Below, one piece after another: positions 60,419 through 64,000 of a DNA stretch of 64,000 bases (position 1 is its first letter; every line of letters begins with the position of its first letter). The DNA is from Mariniblastus sp. (GTDB lineage: Bacteria; Planctomycetota; Planctomycetia; Pirellulales; Pirellulaceae), in NCBI GenBank assembly GCA_022447605.1, contig JAKVBG010000021.1, positions 1 to 64,000 on the forward strand, given 5' to 3'. A program made the position numbers and the translations under genes. The notes under the pieces are model-generated. The model was not told where the DNA came from. It did not search any database and was given only the letters and a program-made list of their open reading frames with translations.

Positions 60419-61123
60419 CTACTTGAGGCGGGTCGTTTCGTCATCTTTGGCCGCATTTCGAATATCACTGCTGACACTATCGATCAGCGAACTCTTGATA
60501 CGCGTCACATCGTCGACGTTTTCAAAACTCAAATAATCTTTCGGTTGATCGGGGGTCACTTCGACCATCATACCGGCAATCCGCCACCCGTCCTTTTGCA
60601 GCCGACAAATCCAGGTGATTTCGGTCTCGACCGTTTGGTCATCCATTTCATCCTTGATGCAGCAGTCGACCTGGCAAAGCTTCTTCTTGTTGGTCGCGTA
60701 CCTGGGTGATTGCATCTCATACTTGGCGTTCTTCCCGCCCACCGGTTCGAGCTGTAACTGGGCTCGCGAGGTCGTCGTCAGGGCCGCAGGGGTCAACATC
60801 TGCTCGGCCATCGACCGGTTGCCAACCGACAGGTAGCGGACAAACAGCTGGCAAATCGTCTCGGGGGCCGTTTCGCGAGGGGGCAGTTGAACGGTGGCTG
60901 CCGGGGACTGGTCGACATCACCAGGTGTGACCGCCACGGTTGTCGTTTCCTGTTCGTCGGCCGCGCGGGTCGTCGGCTCGGCCGGGTCCACCTGGCTAAG
61001 GCTTCCTTCGCCTTGACCGTCGTGACACCCGATGACCATCGCCGCCGCGACCAGGGGCAACCATGCCCAGGTCCGTGTTGATGGACGTGCTTGATTCTGA
61101 AACATCCTGTTGTGGTAAACCAT
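60419..61123 (-). CDS. Lipoprotein of unknown function
   Basis: Lipoprotein of 234 residues with a basic start, hydrophobic segment and lipobox AMVIGC (about 28-33). A Thr/Asp-rich linker (about 40-80) leads to a globular part (about 85-200) with a helical segment SVGNRSMAEQMLTPAAL, then strands of an NTF2-like or cystatin-like character ending WICRLQKDGWRIAGM. I recognise no family with certainty; the NTF2-like reading is tentative. ATG at 61123 follows AAGGAAGCGG. It is the upstream neighbour of the PLA2-like gene. Confidence 0.78.
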   Translation of the reverse strand: MVYHNRMFQNQARPSTRTWAWLPLVAAAMVIGCHDGQGEGSLSQVDPAEPTTRAADEQETTTVAVTPGDVDQSPAATVQLPPRETAPETICQLFVRYLSVGNRSMAEQMLTPAALTTTSRAQLQLEPVGGKNAKYEMQSPRYATNKKKLCQVDCCIKDEMDDQTVETEITWICRLQKDGWRIAGMMVEVTPDQPKDYLSFENVDDVTRIKSSLIDSVSSDIRNAAKDDETTRLK

Positions 61124-61321
61124 GGACCGCTTCCTTCCCTGGTCGCAAAATAAAACTCCAAACATTGATCCCTAAAGATTTTGCGATTTTCTCCAACTGG
61201 GTCAATATGGATTCGAAATGCCGTTTTTAGAAATACCGTTTTCTGTTATTACTCCGCTGGGCCGTTTGTTCCCTCGCCGTCCAGGTGACCGTACCGAAGT
61301 CCAAAAATTCAACAGTTTTCC

Positions 61322-62173
61322 GTGTATTCACCACCATCCCATTCCCTGTTCCGTCCACCGTTCGGCAGCTTGCCTCGACGCTGTGCTAGCAGATGGTTCG
61401 CCGCCGCCCTGTTGCTGATGGTCTCTGGTTGCCAGGTTCCACGGGTTCCCAGCGCGCTGCCGGGTGAAAAAGAATTGGTGCGCGAACAACTGGTGGTCAA
61501 ATCCGATTTCACCCTCCCCCAGAAACATCGTTTGCTGGATGAGTTGACTCTGCGACGATCCGATATCGCCACCCGACTCGACCTGCCCGTTTCGGATGAA
61601 CCAATCAATGTTTACCTGTTCAAGGATGAAGTGCCCTTCCGGGAATACATGCGAGTCGAATTCCCCGACTTCAAGGATCGCCGCGCGCTGTTTGTCAAAG
61701 ACGACACCAACCTCCGTGTGATCGCCCATTGGGGTCCCCACGTCGGCGTCGATCTGCGACATGAGGTGACACACGGTTACCTGCACAGCGTCGTACCGAA
61801 CCTGCCGCTCTGGCTGGATGAAGGGATCGCCGAATATTTCGAAACGCCACGCGGCAAACAGGGGGTCAACTATCCCCACGTCTACCTGTTGTCCAAAAAA
61901 TTTCGGCAGGGAAAATGGCAGCCAGACCTGCAGCAATTGGAAAGGAGCCGGCGGCCGGCCGATTTCTCCCAACTTCAATATGCCGAGTCCTGGCTGTGGA
62001 TCCATTTCCTGATCGAGTCGAATTCCGGCAACCGGGAAATGCTGCAAAAACAATTGAAGCGTTTGCGCATGACGGGCCAGGCCCCGGACATGTCGTACGT
62101 TTTGGACAAGGCGGACCCGCACGCCGACGCCCATCTACTCGAGCACCTGAAAAGGTTGGCCGAGGCAATGTAG
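61322..62173 (+). CDS. DUF1570 zinc-peptidase-like lipoprotein
   Basis: Lipoprotein of 283 residues with lipobox MVSGC (about 33-37). The domain is DUF1570, a gluzincin-type peptidase group frequent in planctomycetes. It has the zinc motif LRHEVTHGYLHS (HEVTH, about 147) and the downstream glutamate in LWLDEGIAEYFE (about 165). Substrate unknown. The start is probably the GTG at 61322, but a TTG or later start cannot be excluded because the ribosome site is poor. It diverges from the lipoprotein at 60419 and precedes a LamG-like secreted gene on the same strand. Confidence 0.87.
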   Translation: MYSPPSHSLFRPPFGSLPRRCASRWFAAALLLMVSGCQVPRVPSALPGEKELVREQLVVKSDFTLPQKHRLLDELTLRRSDIATRLDLPVSDEPINVYLFKDEVPFREYMRVEFPDFKDRRALFVKDDTNLRVIAHWGPHVGVDLRHEVTHGYLHSVVPNLPLWLDEGIAEYFETPRGKQGVNYPHVYLLSKKFRQGKWQPDLQQLERSRRPADFSQLQYAESWLWIHFLIESNSGNREMLQKQLKRLRMTGQAPDMSYVLDKADPHADAHLLEHLKRLAEAM

Positions 62174-62303
62174 TCCCGATCAAACCGGTGCGGAATGGAC
62201 CCTTTCACGCCGTTTGACTCTTGCAGCCCACCATCCCGCGCGACAAAATGATGCATCGCGCCGGTTCTTTTCCGCAGCGCTCTCTCAACCAACCGAGGAT
62301 TCC

Positions 62304-63038
62304 ATGAGATCTTCCCTTGACCCATCGGGCACCGGCTTGTCGCGTTTGCTATTCATGCTGGTGGTGCTGTTGTCGTTTTCATCCTGGCAGCCGTCCGGCC
62401 TGGCGCAGCAGGCGGACGAAGCCCTGCCCACCATCAAGTTGGATGGAATGGACCTTCCCTTTGTCCGGCATGAAGCCTTCGAAACGGGTCGCGACAATTG
62501 GACCACCACCGATGATTCCGCCTGGTCGATTCGTTCCGACCCGCAAAAGCCGGGGCATACTTTTGGTCTGAACCGACGGCAGAGCAACTACCAGCCAAAA
62601 CACCGCAGCCCGCTCAATATTGCGCTCTGGAAACATGACAAGGTCAACGATTTCGTGCTGACCTTTGACGTTCGCAGTACCAAGGATACGGGGAACCATC
62701 GGGATTGCTGCATCTTTTTCGGCTACCAGAACCCGACGCAGTTCTACTATGCCCACCTGGGCGCCAAACCGGACCCAGCCAGCGGGCAAGTCATGATCGT
62801 CAACAACGCGCCGCGCACACCGATCTCGGAAAACAAGAACCCGGTCGGTTGGGATGACAACTGGCACAAGGTGAAAGTGACCCGCAACTCGGGCACCGGG
62901 GAAATCAAGGTTTATTTCGATGACATGCAAAAACCTTTGATGACCGCCGCTGACAAGACGTTTGGGCTGGGCCAAATCGGGATCGGTTCGTTCGACGATA
63001 TGAACGATTTTGATAACATCACGTTGTATGGCCGGTAG
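62304..63038 (+). CDS. Secreted LamG-like domain protein
   Basis: Secreted protein of 244 residues. After a signal peptide (about 14-35) it is one concanavalin/LamG-like domain (about 60-244), like planctomycete 3-keto-disaccharide hydrolase-type (DUF1080) domains, with GHTFGLNRRQSNYQPKHRSP, CCIFFGYQNPTQFYYAHLG and a DNWHKVKVTRNSGTGEIKVYFDD strand set. It lacks a clear enzymatic signature, so binding of a sugar or polymer is the safer reading. ATG at 62304 has GAGG upstream. The longest frame starts at 62214 but lacks a signal. Confidence 0.85.
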   Translation: MRSSLDPSGTGLSRLLFMLVVLLSFSSWQPSGLAQQADEALPTIKLDGMDLPFVRHEAFETGRDNWTTTDDSAWSIRSDPQKPGHTFGLNRRQSNYQPKHRSPLNIALWKHDKVNDFVLTFDVRSTKDTGNHRDCCIFFGYQNPTQFYYAHLGAKPDPASGQVMIVNNAPRTPISENKNPVGWDDNWHKVKVTRNSGTGEIKVYFDDMQKPLMTAADKTFGLGQIGIGSFDDMNDFDNITLYGR

Positions 63039-63050
63039 GCCCAACACGAT

Positions 63051-63122
<72 letters not shown>

Positions 63123-63170
63123 TTTTCAAAAGGAACGCCCTGCTGCCGTCTTCCGTTGGGCCGATTCCAA

Positions 63171-64000
63171 CTACTCTTTCTTGACGATAGCGTATTTCTT
63201 GATTTTTCGGTCGAGCGTCGATCTTTCAATTCCGAGAATCTGTGAGGAGCGACTCTTGTTCCACCCGGTCGCAACCAGGGTCGACTCGATATGGCGCCGT
63301 TCGACATCGGACAGCGTCTCGGCAATGTAACGGTGGCTAAGCGTCCCCATATCCATGTACGATTCACTCGCGGTCGCCAGGTTGGAGAGTACCAGTTCAT
63401 CCGCCTCGATCTCGGTACCCCTGGCCAGCACCACCGCCCTTTCCACTGCGTTTTTCAGTTCCCGAACATTGCCGGGCCAACGGTAATGCCGTAAACGTTC
63501 CGTGGCATCCTTGTCGAAACCATCGATTTTTCGGCCCGTTTCAACGGTAAATTTCTTCAGGAAAAAATCAGCCAATTCGACCACATCTTCCGGTCGTTGC
63601 CTCAACGGTGGCACATCAATCTGGATCACGTGCAGACGAAAGAACAAGTCTTTCCGAAAGCTGCCGGCCCTGACCGCTTTCTCCAGGTCACGGTTGGTAG
63701 CCGCAATGACCCGGACGTCGGTGCGGATCGATTTGTTGCCACCGACCCTTTCGAAAGAGTGCCCCTCCAGAACGCGGAGGAATTTCGATTGGATGCCGGG
63801 CGACATTTCACCAATTTCATCCAGCATCAAGGTACCCTTGTCGGCCGCCTCGAATTTTCCCAGTTTGCGTTCGGTGGCACCGGTGAAGGCTCCTTTTTCA
63901 TGACCGAACAGTTCGCTTTCCAATAGCGTTTCGGAGAGCGCCGCGCAGTTCAGGCAGACAAACGGCCCTTTTTTACGGTCACTCGAATAGTGAACCGCAC
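63171..64000 (-). CDS. Sigma-54 activator (NtrC-like), N-terminus outside window
   Basis: C-terminal part of a sigma-54 enhancer-binding protein; the gene continues past the right edge of the window, so any sensor or receiver domain is not visible. The AAA+ part shows [15 protein letters not shown] (the sigma-54 contact), DEIGEMSP (Walker B), the R-finger region and [12 protein letters not shown] Fis-type helix-turn-helix ends the protein ([17 protein letters not shown]). It is 49 bases from the tRNA-Gly on the opposite strand. Targets and inducer are unknown. Frame reading to position 64000 is open, so the start lies outside. Confidence 0.95.
   Translation of the reverse strand, partial: AVHYSSDRKKGPFVCLNCAALSETLLESELFGHEKGAFTGATERKLGKFEAADKGTLMLDEIGEMSPGIQSKFLRVLEGHSFERVGGNKSIRTDVRVIAATNRDLEKAVRAGSFRKDLFFRLHVIQIDVPPLRQRPEDVVELADFFLKKFTVETGRKIDGFDKDATERLRHYRWPGNVRELKNAVERAVVLARGTEIEADELVLSNLATASESYMDMGTLSHRYIAETLSDVERRHIESTLVATGWNKSRSSQILGIERSTLDRKIKKYAIVKKE

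Overview
The window looks like chromosomal DNA of a member of the Planctomycetota, probably of the Pirellulales type. The evidence is the gene repertoire: a DUF1559 prepilin-like protein beside a small regulatory-domain lipoprotein, a DUF1570 metallopeptidase, tandem PEP-CTERM proteins, a formylglycine-type sulfatase, PQQ-like and FG-GAP beta-propellers, a surface-type repeat protein with an FEDRLCL-like N-terminus, and many secreted lipoproteins. Gaps between genes are often several hundred bases long and operons are short. No rRNA, CRISPR array, prophage or intact insertion sequence was seen. The lineage assignment is inferred from gene content only.

Layout. Positions 1-7000 hold a two-domain GNAT protein and a three-gene ABC export locus (GldA-like ATPase, a permease fused to a GldG-like domain, and a DUF4340 protein). 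At 7-17.5 kb lie mgtE, ispG, trmL, a tRNA-Met(CAT), an amino-acid permease, a voltage-sensor-type K+ channel, the DUF1559/lipoprotein pair, a CobW-type GTPase and a lipoprotein RidA. At 17.5-27.3 kb lie a Tat-exported SelA-fold PLP enzyme, an NHL propeller, an SLC4-type anion exchanger, a second amino-acid permease, a membrane-anchored CotH-like kinase and a six-repeat surface protein. At 28-34 kb are an epimerase, an aldehyde dehydrogenase, glutamate decarboxylase and an FAD monooxygenase. At 34-42.5 kb are small membrane proteins, an FG-GAP propeller, a PhoD phosphatase, two PEP-CTERM paralogues and a GAF/histidine-kinase/receiver hybrid.

At 42.7-49.7 kb a rhamnulose-1-phosphate aldolase/lactaldehyde dehydrogenase fusion and a fucose-isomerase-like protein flank a transsulfuration pair (cystathionine beta-synthase and gamma-lyase/synthase). 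This suggests deoxysugar use next to sulfur amino-acid metabolism. From 49.7 kb to the end come a sulfatase, small conserved proteins, an exonuclease-type lipoprotein, two PQQ-like propellers, hisI, hemB, an MddA/ICMT-like methyltransferase, a secreted phospholipase-A2-like protein, lipoproteins, tRNA-Gly(CCC) and the C-terminal part of a sigma-54 activator that runs off the window.

No single region is plainly a new defence or mobile system. The items most worth a second look are: the exported RidA plus Tat-exported PLP enzyme pair; the 43-residue repeat surface protein; the extracytoplasmic CotH-like kinase with a C-terminal membrane domain; the SLC4 exchanger with a small secreted neighbour; the tRNA-Met with mixed initiator features; and the secreted PLA2-like protein. 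Start codons were chosen from ribosome-binding sites and domain starts, so several differ from the longest possible reading frame.
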